Source: Branchiostoma floridae (taxonomy: Eukaryota; Chordata; Leptocardii; Amphioxiformes; Branchiostomatidae). From it: a DNA stretch of 58,219 nucleotides. Below are positions 45,808 to 58,219 of this stretch, one piece after another; positions within the stretch are counted from its first letter, which is position 1, and the number at the start of each line of letters is the position of its first letter. Under the pieces are notes generated by a model that saw only the letters and a list, made by a program, of their open reading frames with translations, ran no database searches and had not been told where the DNA came from. The position numbers were made by a program, and so were the translations under genes. The stretch spans positions 21,331,675 to 21,389,893 of the forward strand of contig NC_049984.1 of the NCBI RefSeq assembly GCF_000003815.2, written 5' to 3'.

Positions 45808-46661
45808 CTATGGAAATACCAATTCGCTGGGAAATATTGTTACAGTGTTGTGGAACATGCTAGTCACCACCAATTGGCCGTCTGGCCCTAAAGTAAGGCC
45901 ATAAGGGTTTGACATGTTCACAACGGTGCGGACAAAGTTTCCCAGACTTGTGAACATGTATACCCCATGACTAATTCCATTTTGTGCAACAATGATGTGA
46001 CCACTGATGTCCGTACAAATGTCTCTGGGATCCCCCAATTTTATTACTCCATCGTTGTTTTCTGTTTGTCCAAAACGGAATAAAAGACGCCCAGAAGGAC
46101 TATACACGTGGATATAGCCCTGCTTTGTCGCATAAACGTTTCCGTAGTTGTCTACATCTATGCTGAGGAATGGGCCGACTGTGCTCATCAGGCCCAAATC
46201 GTCATTTCCGAAACGTTTACTTAGGATGCCGTCAGGGCGGAACATCAGAAGTTCAGGTTTGCCAAATTTCGCCTCGGAAGTCACTAAAATTTTGTTACCA
46301 TGCGCGTCTACGGCAATGCGATGATAACTATTTTCCGATGAATCTATGTGAAACTTGCTCAACGGCTTTCCGTCCTTCCTATACTTCACTACATCCCCTC
46401 CACCGTCACTGAAAAGCTTCTTTGTTCCCGTCACCCACAAATGACCCTCTTTATCGTCTTCACCAGGAACTATCGTTGGGAAAAGGCGAAGAAAGGTCCC
46501 ATTCAAGCTGAAGACTTGGACTCTTCGGTGGCCACCATCAACCACAAATATTTCATTGTCGGCTGATACGACCGCATCCCTGGTGACATCAAATTCCCCT
46601 GGGCCAGATCCTTTCTTGCCAAAGATGATCTTCTCCGGTTTCACGTGACTACCATAGTTTT
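45808..46661 (-). CDS. NHL receptor exon 5 (beta-propeller)
   Basis: The acceptor CACCTTGTAG at 46662 gives the phase 1 entry required by exon 4. Upstream in-frame codons and an ATG exist but fit worse. Contains about five to six NHL-type blades. The stop lies at the 45808 end. Confidence 0.85.
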
Positions 46662-49600
46662 CTACAAGGTGGTCACAAGGAAACATGGCATTACCGTTTA
46701 CAATATAGAGACGTAAATTTTCCTGGGTAACAACATATTAGATTGTGTGCTCGGACCATCACCTTTGGTTGACATTGACAATTAATGAATACAATATAGT
46801 GGAAAAAAACGTTGGCTTGTCCAGTCATAGTGTGGAATAAGTGAAGAAGTGCGGATTTGTTTTGCTTCACGAAGAAACGTCATGGACAATTGATAAAATT
46901 GACGGAATGAGAGCAGTTGAGTAGATGCAACATTGGAATATACTATTTATTTAAGGTTTGGACTTTCATTTTTAATATCAGACTCATTCGACACCCATTG
47001 AATGAACTTACCTGGTGAGCTCTTGGACATTACTAGTAACGTCGTTCCTGGTGAGCTGTTGGAGACAGGTTTCACTGTGGAACCAGGTAGGCTGTTGGGG
47101 ACGGGTGTTACTGTGACAACTTGCGAACTGTTGGCCATTGAAGTCAGTGCGGTTGCGGTTAGCCCCAAAGAGCTATTTGTAGGACTTTTCTGTGAAAATA
47201 TAAACATGCATTTGCATTAGTTTCCTACATTTCATTTGCGTTGAAATTCGACTATAGCACTGAAAAGATCACGTTTGAATAATTGACATTTAGGCTAAAA
47301 GATAATTCTGTTTATAGACTGTAATAAACATTACCAAAGTACACGGGCTTTCCTCAGGAATGGAATGAACATTAAGGCCGTTTGCCTCATTTTTGTTGCC
47401 GGTACAGAGGAACAACAAGTATTGCAAAGTTTAAAACAGCAATATAGGAAGGCATGACCTCGCACACATACCGAAGGCAGGGACATTTCAGTCCCCACGG
47501 AACTGCAGCAGGCAGGGTGGCGAGAGGTGTTAGTAGTCTCAACAGTTTGTGTCGGCTGTAGGAAGGGAATATCTGGTTAATTTGTTGATGCATTCGGTAT
47601 GTCATTGTCGATTTAAGTTAGCACAAAAAGTCTTATAAAGCTGTTAGAATGCTACTCTCCAAAAAAAGAAAAGGAGAGGAAACCACGACATTTGCCATTT
47701 CCGTCCTACGCAATGTATTAGCGGTATAATATGATATATGTCAGTATATCTTGTTAAGTATAACTGTTGTAAGGTGAGTAAACTGAACGTGGCCCTTATT
47801 GTTGTCAAAGTCATCAAAGGGGAAGAAAGGATTCAGGCGTGCCTTTGCATTTTGGATGATCTCGTTGAAATACAGCCCGGCAAAGGTTCCTCCGGAGATC
47901 AAAGACGCCAGGACGACAGTCATCATCACAACAACGCCCACCCGAAGATATGAACAACCTGAAAAATAGCCTTTATACTCCGGAGTGGTCAAAAAGACAA
48001 TTGTTTTGAACAAGTTCCATAAAGCCTAAACCACATACACGTTATAATGATAAATGAGGATTACGATAATTAAATGTTAAAAATCTTTCATAAATGACAA
48101 TTTGTATTTAGGTGCTAACATGGACAAATATAAATTTGCTGGGTAACAGACATGCACGTGCACACGCACATACGCATAAAATGTGTTAACCCTATCCAGA
48201 CTGGGGGGGGGGGAGCTAAAAGTGCCCGCGCCAACTTTGACCTCCTATAGCTCCCAAACGGCTTGTGCTAGAACAACCAAACTTGGTGAGTTTTCCTAAA
48301 ATGTTGTTGGCAACAATTTTTAAAAAATTGAGTAAGGTTATGATTTTTCGTGTTGCCATGGCAACGGGTTTCTGAAAGGCAAATTTTACAAAAATCACTA
48401 ATTTTGGTTTAAACAATGGGATTTTCAGATTTTCTTGCTAAACCAAACTTCTTTTAATATATATCTTTAATATCTTAGTTGAATATTTATAATTAAATAT
48501 TCATAAATTATGCTAATGAGATGACGTAATTGGTCAAAATCCAAGATGGCCGACAATATCATGATTTAAACTATAACAAGCTTATTTTCACTCAGATTTT
48601 CACTACATGGTATTTTCTTACAGAAAACATTCATGTGAACGTTTTTAATCCATTCCCATGGGGTTTTAGCGTTATATGTTGAAAAAATTGTATCTTTAAA
48701 AATGTAAGGTTGATAATCCAAGATGGCGGATAGCTAAACTACAGATGACGTCATTCTATGACGTTATTTTGACGTCGTTGCGTCGGCTTTTGACAACAAA
48801 AGTCTTATAACACTTAATAAGAACACTAAATATTAATAAGAAACCTTTATTGGTAGTGAGATATTCAGGTATTATGGGATTTCCCCGTTTTAGCCAAAAA
48901 TATTAATTAATGACGTCTTATTTACGTCGTATTACGTCATAATGAAATAAAGATTTCAGGAATTATAAAACTGGATGAGCACAACCCCATCCTGCAAATT
49001 TGGTGATCGTAAAGTAGGCCGTTTTGAAAATACGAAGGAGGGGGGGGTCGAATGAGCCCCCCACCCCCAGTCCAGGGAAGGCCCAAAAAGCCCAGTCAGG
49101 ATAGGGTTAATACGTCCACGCACCCATTCACATACGATACACATGTCAAACACACATACGCACATACATTCACAGATATTAAAGTAGAATTTTTTTTAAA
49201 TACTTAAACTATTAAAGAGTAAGGCTTATGTAAGTATATGGGTCATGGGTGTATGTCTGACTGAACAAGCGATAAATGATTGAAATAAAATGTTACCGCA
49301 GACAAAGTTCCCGTGAACGTTGTGCACGTAGGTTGGATTCGGCCTCATTGCGTTGAAAAGGTCCTTAGGATCTGGATGAGACACACTTTGAGGATGATGA
49401 CGGGTCGATGTGTTACTGTCATCAGAAATAGAAGATGAAGTTCCAGCATCGCTTATGGACGACTCACAGTCTGCTGCGTAAATTGTGTTCGGATCAAAGG
49501 CCTTCATATTAAGACGGTGTTGGGAATGTTGATGAGTATTTTTGTTGCCGTTAGTTTTGCCAGACATTGAAGTTTTTACATTACCTGTAAGCCATTCACG

Positions 49601-50284
49601 TCCAATATTTGTGTCATTATAACTGTCATTTCGGGCCTCTTTTTGGTTAGTAGAGCACTCCTTTGACTGTTTTGTTTTCTCCAAACTACTCTCAGGTGCT
49701 GTCATGTACGTGCTGTTTTCACAAGTATAGGTAACAGCATATGGTTCACAGTCTGCAGAGTCATAGTCTATGTCGGCAGTATGTCCATTCTTTGTTGCTG
49801 TATTACTTTCTGAGGACACGCCTGGCCCAATATCATCATCATCTTCTTCGTAAGGTCGTGCTTCATATTGTCGCAGGATGGCATCATCTTCATCATAACC
49901 GTCATCTTTCTGAGCTACTTCGAATTCTGTACATAGTTGCAGGCAGGCATCACCGTGACTGCTAGATGTGTTGGTGGTGATGTCGTCATCTTTGAGTTGT
50001 GTATTTGCGTATGGTTGAAGGCACGGGTTGTCAGATGACTGAGGAGTAGGACTTGGGCGAGTGTTTTGATCCTGTGTTGGTTGTTTGCTTGTCGTGCTAA
50101 GTTTCTCGTAGTCTTGTGGATACGGTCGTTCGTTATTCTTAGCATTTTGCGTGTACATAGGATTTGGGTCCCGAACATTTTTAAGGCACTGAGATGTGGT
50201 ATTCTTGGACGTAGTTGGCTCCGTTGGACCAGTGTTTAAGGCCGATTCAGCATACATCGGGTTTGGGTTCCTCGTCTTTGGCAT
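45808..50284 (-). CDS. type II transmembrane NHL-propeller receptor with NPMY tail motifs
   Basis: Exons, in transcript order: 50284-49297, 47958-about 47789, 47555-47472, 47189-47012 and 46661-45808. Phases agree (1, 0, 0, 1); only the weak donor of exon 2 is unsure. With it the protein has about 757 residues. The N-terminal ~330 residues are hydrophilic and tyrosine-rich, with NPNPMYAE (Tyr11), DPNPMYTQ (Tyr44), DPNTIYAA (Tyr269) and RPNPTYVH (Tyr319) plus several PY pairs. Exon 2 encodes one membrane helix (VGVVVMMTVVLASLISGGTF). Exons 3-4 form a Ser/Thr/Pro stalk with 12-residue repeats and NxS sites. Exon 5 is an NHL-type beta-propeller (GKKGSGPGEFDV, EIFVVDGGHRRVQVF, DPRDICTDISGHIIVAQ). 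With no signal peptide, the tail should be cytosolic and the propeller extracellular. NPxY motifs elsewhere bind PTB/SH2 or endocytic adaptors; signalling or uptake here is inferred. I did not find a gene name. Confidence 0.85.
47012..47189 (-). CDS. NHL receptor exon 4 (repeat stalk)
   Basis: Acceptor TATTTTCACAG; the other two frames hit stops. Three 36-base units start AACAGTTCGCAA, AACAGCCTACCT and AACAGCTCACCA (12 residues each, N-S-S/L-x-P-G type). A fourth, partial unit (AAGAGCTCACCAG) ends exactly at the donor GTAAGT, phase 1. Confidence 0.78.
47472..47555 (-). CDS. NHL receptor exon 3 (stalk)
   Basis: Acceptor CTTCCTACAG, donor CTTCG|GTATGT. 28 codons, PTQTVETTNTSRHPACCSSV onward, phase 0-0. 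Thr/Ser-rich with paired cysteines. Confidence 0.7.
47789..47958 (-). CDS. NHL receptor exon 2 (membrane helix)
   Basis: Acceptor ATTTTTCAG, phase 1. Encodes CSYLRVGVVVMMTVVLASLI and a short outer segment. The donor must be phase 0; CAC|GTTCAG is used here, and ACA|GTTATA a few codons on is the alternative. Confidence 0.68.
48186..49110. mobile_element. TTAA-flanked nonautonomous DNA element, copy D (complete)
   Basis: TTAACCCTATCCAGACTGGG at the left and CCCAGTCAGGATAGGGTTAA at the right; length 925 bp. The interior aligns in order with copy A: GTTGTTGGCAACAAT, GTTGCCATGGCAAC (48352-48365), CCAAGATGGCCG and CCAAGATGGCGG, and TGACGTCA. It sits in the first coding intron of the NHL receptor gene. 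Confidence 0.88.
49297..50284 (-). CDS. NHL receptor exon 1 (cytoplasmic tail)
   Basis: ATG at 50284; open for 329 codons plus one base, ending TGCG|GTAACA. Contains four NPxY-like motifs and an acidic stretch (EEDDDDIGPG). Untranslated exons upstream are possible (donor-like AATAAG|GTAAGT near 50569 and ACCCG|GTAAGT near 51800). Confidence 0.85.
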
Positions 50285-50410
50285 TGCTATTGGGTTGTTA
50301 TGGTGCGTATTTTAGTACTCGGTATGTATTATCCTGCTTTCACCTATTAATGAAGTCAAGCCCCAAAAGCTTAGTTTCTATCCCGTAATAGTTCTGTTAC
50401 TATTGCTATA

Positions 50411-52705
<2,295 letters not shown>

Positions 52706-53310
52706 GTATGAATGAATGAATTGTTTATTCGATCACTGTGATCCAGTAAAAAGTATATCGCAGCCACAGGCTGAATTGCATACTTTTACAATTAAAAATC
52801 ATTGGCGTAGGCAAATACAACTTGAACGACAATACAGCGTAATCTTAACAAAATTTGTATTTCAAAAATTAACTATAGACGCTATCTTATAACAGATAGG
52901 TTTAACGTTAAACCGATGAGGTAGTGTTCACATGCACAATGCGTGGTCACAAGTAGCTTACAGCAGCTAACATGTTCAATGTATGGCTAGAGTCCATTCA
53001 GCAGGTTGGTCATGTAAGAAATAGGACTGTTCTTGTATCGGTTTGTCCTTGTCTTAATTGTGGCCAAAAGATGCTTGTTTCTAGTGTTCCTGTTGCTGAT
53101 GTTACCTCGTGTAGGTGGGAACCAGTTCCTGAATGTTTCTGATTCAATCAGACGCCTTGCAAAGCTGCGGCACAGTTCACAACGCCTGGCTTCTAGTGTG
53201 GGTAGCTCCAGTCTGCTACATGCTTCCATGTAAGTTGTGTACGCAGGGCCAATAATTATACAGCAATTTTCGACTAAAGGTGGTAACGTGCGATCTACCT
53301 TGCCCACAAA
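52706..53310 (-). mobile_element. CR1-like LINE, 3' end fragment
   Basis: The minus-strand frame 53307-52987 reads IIIGPAYTTYMEACSRLELP, TLEARRCELCRSFARRLIES, FRNWFPPTR and ISYMTNLLNGL, the usual C-terminal end of CR1-like pol proteins. A 3' UTR follows down to an ATTCATTCAT tail near 52706-52725. Everything upstream of the RT thumb region is missing. Confidence 0.8.
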
Positions 53311-54862
53311 TATTTCTTTAGAGACGGATCACCACTTTTTTGGATTCAAGGATGGATTTTCTAGATCAAAACAGATGCCGAGTCTGTGGTTATGCTTCAT
53401 CTTTCTAATTAGCTTTGTACAGCTATTACGAATCTGCTTGGGCGTGCTGTATACCTCTGACCTGTATCAATTAGTTCTCTCGTTTTACAGAAAAGTCAAA
53501 CTGAGGTTTGTATTTTTGTTGTTATCTTTAGTTCTTTTGCCTGTCATCTGTTATGTTATCATTAGCAGAAGACGTTCATAAGCACACGCGCTTCTTGTCT
53601 GATAAGTTATGACAAATGAGTTTAAACTTGACTAAATCTGGAATCTTGAACATCATCCTTACTTGTGTAAATATACTTTATTGTGAGTAAATGGCGCAGG
53701 GATTCTTTTTGGTTTTTTTCCTTTGAAAATTCTGGAATCATTGCGATCTGAAATCTTATTTCAAATTCTTTTCTATGGCATAGGTATGCATTTTAATATA
53801 ATCCAGTAATGCATCATGATGCAGAAAAATGAAACGAATAGTACAAATGAGTGAATGAATAAACGTTTTATTGTCATATATACAAAAAAAATTCATTACC
53901 GAGCTCACGTTTACTTTTATAACACCAAGTTTGAAGTTACAGAGAAAAAAGCCAATGAATTAGGTAAGAAAAATCAAAGTAACGAACAACAAGTAACAAT
54001 GTACTGATACACGAGCAAGTGATGTGGTCAACAAAATCCATCATGATAATAAAGTGTAAAGAAACTCAAAATGTACAAAAAGTGTGTATGCAAAAATTCA
54101 TTCCCCCTTAGCCATGACTGATTCTAAAAAGATATTGTTTTAATATTTAAATGGCCATTTATCAAAAAACAAAGTTATGATACCGTCACTTCCCTGTAAA
54201 ATTAATTTTGTCATAATAAACAGTGATAGAATTCATTATATTTGAGCTTTGACAAACACAATTTCGGCTCCTCGTCATCATCTAAAAATGACGTCTAGAC
54301 ACAAAAGTGTACAGGATAAAACAAAAACATATGCCAGCCATACGGTTCCGGCCATTCTCATAATGCACGGTCATCCTTGTGTATTATCATCAGTACAGGG
54401 GAAAGACTGTGATTGTGTTTGTATTGATCACCACCAACAGCGGACATACTGCCTCGGTTTGTGTGCAGTACACCAAGTGCTAATTCAGAGACCACCATGA
54501 TGTGACCCGCCTGAGAGCCAAGACTGATACGCGGCGAGGATGGGTGAGATGAGTGAGTGTTACCTGAACTGTAACCTACACAGTTAAGGATGATTCAGGT
54601 TTACCGCTATGAGCCCCGGTCCTCCAAAACTTCGACATTCGTATTACACTGTCTTGTCATGCTTGTTGATGAGTATAGTGTCAAAGTGCGAGACGGCGAT
54701 GTGGCCTTTTTCATCGCCATTCAGACAACATCATCGTCTCGGACATTGACACTAATCGGCGTCTTCGAGCAGCTACTGCAGACCGGCATCCAACAGGAGT
54801 GTCGTGTCCCATCCACCTGAAGCTCTCATGCCGTACTTTTGTTGTATTATTCAAAATAATGC
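53311..54862. other. no confirmed gene
   Basis: At 53845-53930 AATGAATAAACGTTTTATTG on the plus strand looks like the 3' tail of a minus-strand retroelement. Two plus-strand frames (54249-54500 and 54590-54820) are open but match nothing I recognise. Confidence 0.4.
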
Positions 54863-55350
54863 TTAACCCTATTCAGACAGGGGGGGGGGAGGCTTTTGAG
54901 GCCCGCGCCAACTTCGATGTCCTATAACGCCAGAACGCCTTACGCTAAAGCCACCAAATTTGGTGAGTTTTCCCAAAATATTGTTGGCAACAATTCTACG
55001 AAGTTTGACAATTTTTTTCAGTTTTTCGTGTTGCCATGGCAACCGTTTTCTGACAGGCAGTTTTGCCAAAAAACACTATTTTTGGTTATAACAATGTATT
55101 TTTCACATTTATTTGCTAAATTACTGCTATTTTGTTACATAAATAAAATCTTATATTATTTAGCATATCTTTCATAATTATATATGCATAAATTATGCTA
55201 ATTTTATGACGCCATCAGCCCAAAATCCAAGATGGCGGACCGTATGGCCAGATCAAGAATAACAAGCTAATTATCCCTTAAAATTTGTAACTACCTGGTA
55301 ATTTTTTCATCAAAAACCAACTAAATGAATGAATTTAGTCTATTTCCATA
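54863..55350. mobile_element. TTAA-type element, copy E (cut by assembly gap)
   Basis: Starts TTAACCCTATTCAGACAGGG and stays nearly identical to copy A (2840-3310) up to the gap, including GTTGCCATGGCAAC at 55030-55043 and CCAAGATGGCGGACCG. The high identity suggests recent movement or gene conversion. Its right end should lie inside the gap. Confidence 0.88.
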
Positions 55351-56040
55351 NNNNNNNNNNNNNNNNNNNNNNNNNNNNNNNNNNNNNNNNNNNNNNNNNN
55401 NNNNNNNNNNNNNNNNNNNNNNNNNNNNNNNNNNNNNNNNNNNNNNNNNNNNNNNNNNNNNNNNNNNNNNNNNNNNNNNNNNNNNNNNNNNNNNNNNNNN
55501 NNNNNNNNNNNNNNNNNNNNNNNNNNNNNNNNNNNNNNNNNNNNNNNNNNNNNNNNNNNNNNNNNNNNNNNNNNNNNNNNNNNNNNNNNNNNNNNNNNNN
55601 NNNNNNNNNNNNNNNNNNNNNNNNNNNNNNNNNNNNNNNNNNNNNNNNNNNNNNNNNNNNNNNNNNNNNNNNNNNNNNNNNNNNNNNNNNNNNNNNNNNN
55701 NNNNNNNNNNNNNNNNNNNNNNNNNNNNNNNNNNNNNNNNNNNNNNNNNNNNNNNNNNNNNNNNNNNNNNNNNNNNNNNNNNNNNNNNNNNNNNNNNNNN
55801 NNNNNNNNNNNNNNNNNNNNNNNNNNNNNNNNNNNNNNNNNNNNNNNNNNNNNNNNNNNNNNNNNNNNNNNNNNNNNNNNNNNNNNNNNNNNNNNNNNNN
55901 NNNNNNNNNNNNNNNNNNNNNNNNNNNNNNNNNNNNNNNNNNNNNNNNNNNNNNNNNNNNNNNNNNNNNNNNNNNNNNNNNNNNNNNNNNNNNNNNNNNN
56001 NNNNNNNNNNNNNNNNNNNNNNNNNNNNNNNNNNNNNNNN
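55351..56040. other. assembly gap (690 N)
   Basis: Unsequenced. Frames running through it are meaningless. Confidence 1.
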
Positions 56041-56430
56041 AATAACTCAAGAAGGGGTTGATGGATTGTCAATTTTGGTATGTAGATACGTCATATAAGT
56101 ACACAATTAACTATGCAAATTTCAATCTAATATTCATAATTAATTAGGAAATCGTCTGAACAAGCTCAGTTTAATTATCGGACCATTGCAACATGTGACA
56201 TTTGTAATTGAGAAAGAGTAGACTATTGGTAGATATATATTATGTAAAATAAAGACATAATTTGCATGATTAATGAGAAAATGCTATAATGTCATTGTGG
56301 TAGATGACGGGAACTTCTTGTAGTATTTGGAAGTCATGTACAAATGAACATCGTTGAACATTAAATATGCAAATGAGGTCCTAGAATCATTTGGCCAAGG
56401 TATGGGGTCGTGGAACTCTAGTTTTTATAT
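56041..56430. repeat. dispersed repeat family R1, copy 4
   Basis: GTTGATGGATTGTCA...TTTTGGTATGTAGATA, ACTATGCAAATTTCAA and ATTTGGCCAAGGTATGGGGTC align with the copies between the tail-motif exons. A small piece (TTTGGCGAAGGTATGGGGTC) recurs near 57187. Confidence 0.65.
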
Positions 56431-56607
56431 GAGATGGCGGCGATAAATGACATCTATCATCTACATAAGCACACGGTTTCGGGGTACATTTATATTTTGA
56501 AAGGGATTCTTTGTGCCCACTCGGAGTCATACAGATACGAGACCTGAAAGCTTGCACACCAACACTGTAACCGTCCGACCAGCCAATGGACATTCTTCGA
56601 AGCGCCT

Positions 56608-56678
56608 CCGTGGTACAGTTCAGCAGGGATGGTCAAAGTTGGCTTTGAGATGAGCATCTCAGTTGAACTGTACCACGG
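56608..56678. repeat. 15 bp perfect hairpin
   Basis: CCGTGGTACAGTTCA (56608-56622) is exactly inverted at 56664-56678 with a 41-base loop. Confidence 0.85.
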
Positions 56679-56923
56679 ACTGGCAAGTCCAAGTGCGCAG
56701 CGCAGTTTGCCAAATGTGATGACGTGAGCCCTCCTGCCTTGATCTGAAGAAACAAATCTCATCTAATCTTCATTCATACACTCGTGTGTCTCGTCAGTCT
56801 GGGATACACCGCTTTTCTTCTAACAACCCCATTCCCTAAAAAATAGCCCCCATCTTTGTACTTGCATGCATATTTTCGGAATAGCAGAAGGCGCAAAAGT
56901 TGTATTTAATTAATCTTACATAC

Positions 56924-56990
56924 CTTCAGTGGTATTGGAAACCTGCATGTTGATGGGTGTAGGATTTACTGCTTCCATCTCCGCCGTCAT
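56924..56990 (-). CDS. possible first exon of another NPxY-type gene
   Basis: ATG then 22 codons (MTAEMEAVNPTPINMQVSNT...), ending GAAG|GTATGT in phase 1, the phase used throughout the tail-motif exons. No later exon could be linked. A chance frame remains possible. Confidence 0.3.
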
Positions 56991-58219
56991 GCCATGTGAG
57001 GGACCACATCCATTGACTGGACTGAGGTAAAAAATTGTATTGGGTAAATTGTAAACAATTGATGGCAAATTGATGGAAATTATGTACCTTAAGTGATGCT
57101 TGGTATAATTTGATGGTTATATGATTCATGCAAATATGATTTATGCAAAACACAATTAATACACGGGTTGTAAAGGTAAAAATCATTTGGCGAAGGTATG
57201 GGGTCGTGGAACTCAGTTGTTAATACACTTTGAAGTTGCGTTGTTTCGCAGTTGTTGGCATCAGAAATGAAATGTATCAACATTATTACCGGAAAATATG
57301 TGTCTTCAACTAAGGCCACACCGATGTAATGGATGACATCCTAATTAAATCCCAATAAAATTCTTATCGACCAGTGATGCTGTTTATTGTTTGCTTGTTT
57401 TCATGTTATGGTAAGTACTAGATATGTTTCTATTCTTTTTGTTCTGTCATGTTTGATATAGCAAAAATATAAGTGCGTACCTCTTTTGTCTATTTTGTCA
57501 TGGTGAATAGCTTAGAGGCTTACAGCAACAATATTTTTACGTGTTAAGTTACGTGCTTAATGTTAAAAACTCCTTTTATCTTGTATTCGTTTCATTCTGT
57601 AATCGTCCGTTATAGCCAAATTGTAAATAGGGAGTTTAAAAGTACTGCTTTACCTAGGTTGGCGTTGTCTTACATCCGTCCATTTCAAAAGATTGTAACC
57701 TTCCTGACAGAAGTTCCGCGCTGTATATCGGATTCAGCGACAGGTTGACGATGTCTTCTTCCCGTTGCCTGTGCCAGTACGTATGTACCTCTTGCGTCTC
57801 TCTGTTTGGGGAGACCAAATGCTTCCGCCGGGGTCTCTTCAGGATGACGAGGGTGTTGGCGGAAATCGATCTACAGTGACCAGCCGAAATCGGTCTGGAG
57901 GGACTGGAAGGGTCCAAAATCTGTCCGAGGGAACAGGAGGGTCAGCTTTGAGCTGAGCCTGATCGGGAGGATAAGACAGTGGTCGCAAAATCTGTTGAGG
58001 GTTGGGGGTCCATTCTCCTGATCTCCCCGGATGGATAAAATTTCTATTTCTTCACTTTCGAGACTAGATTACTCGCGTAGGCTCACCACCTTTGCGACTA
58101 TCTTGCTCCTTGGATAAGCTAGGTTAACGCCGGCACCACAGACGGAGTTTCGCTCGCACAATCTCTGATGGTGATCGCAAAGCGCCAGTCTAGCTGTGCT
58201 CTGAGCTGGCCTTTCATGA
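56991..58219. other. no gene seen
   Basis: Apart from a fragment of the R1 repeat near 57180-57225 I see nothing assignable. Confidence 0.5.

Noticed and set aside
53033-53581. Hydrophobic plus-strand frames suggesting a membrane protein
   Set aside because: The first is antisense to the CR1-like pol fragment; the second has no support.
54249-54820. Two plus-strand frames of 83 and 76 codons
   Set aside because: No recognisable motif and no splice partners.
55325-56098. Frames of over 230 codons
   Set aside because: Composed of N bases.

Overview
This is eukaryotic, intron-rich, repeat-dense DNA from a marine deuterostome, most likely a lancelet (Branchiostoma). That assignment is inference. 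It rests on five things: many short exons with GT-AG introns, minisatellites at splice junctions, MITE-like and CR1-like repeats, a transmembrane NHL receptor with NPMY-type tails, and a 690-base assembly gap. No prokaryotic operon, CRISPR array or phage is present.

Layout. 0.1-6 kb is repeat ground: a ~20 bp minisatellite, a broken Mutator-like transposase relic, a 5S rRNA-like pseudogene, a complete TTAA-flanked element (2840-3791), a related fragment, and a 5'-truncated non-LTR reverse transcriptase relic. 6.1-22.7 kb (+) is one nine-exon gene. Its exons join in phase to 418 codons of a fold-type-I PLP enzyme resembling isopenicillin-N epimerase or cysteine desulfhydrase. Five of its introns carry tandem arrays whose units copy an exon/intron junction, one intron holds a LINE, and exon 7 has a decayed duplicate. 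22.7-27 kb is repeats, including a second complete TTAA element (24087-25022). 27.1-30.9 kb (-) is a multi-exon membrane-protein gene that I do not recognise.

31-38 kb is mostly noncoding: a 1.15 kb inverted-repeat element packed with TACGCCGTA motifs, and duplicated minus-strand segments that could encode membrane helices. 38.2-44.2 kb (+) holds seven phase 1-1 exons, most encoding a D-x-T-P-M-E start and an NPxY-like tyrosine motif, multiplied by segmental duplication. 45.8-50.3 kb (-) is a convergent gene for a type II membrane protein: a tyrosine-rich tail with NPMY motifs, a membrane helix, a glycosylated repeat stalk and an NHL beta-propeller. Another TTAA element lies in its first coding intron. 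50.3-58.2 kb contains a CR1-like 3' fragment, a fourth sizeable TTAA element cut by the gap (55351-56040), more repeats and one possible first exon of another NPxY-type gene.

Two themes stand out. First, tandem duplication repeatedly starts at splice junctions: five introns of the PLP gene, and a 36 bp/12-codon stalk repeat ending exactly at a donor in the NHL gene. Second, the plus-strand tail-motif cassettes lie tail-to-tail with a complete receptor using the same motif, yet no matching membrane or NHL exons follow them on their own strand.
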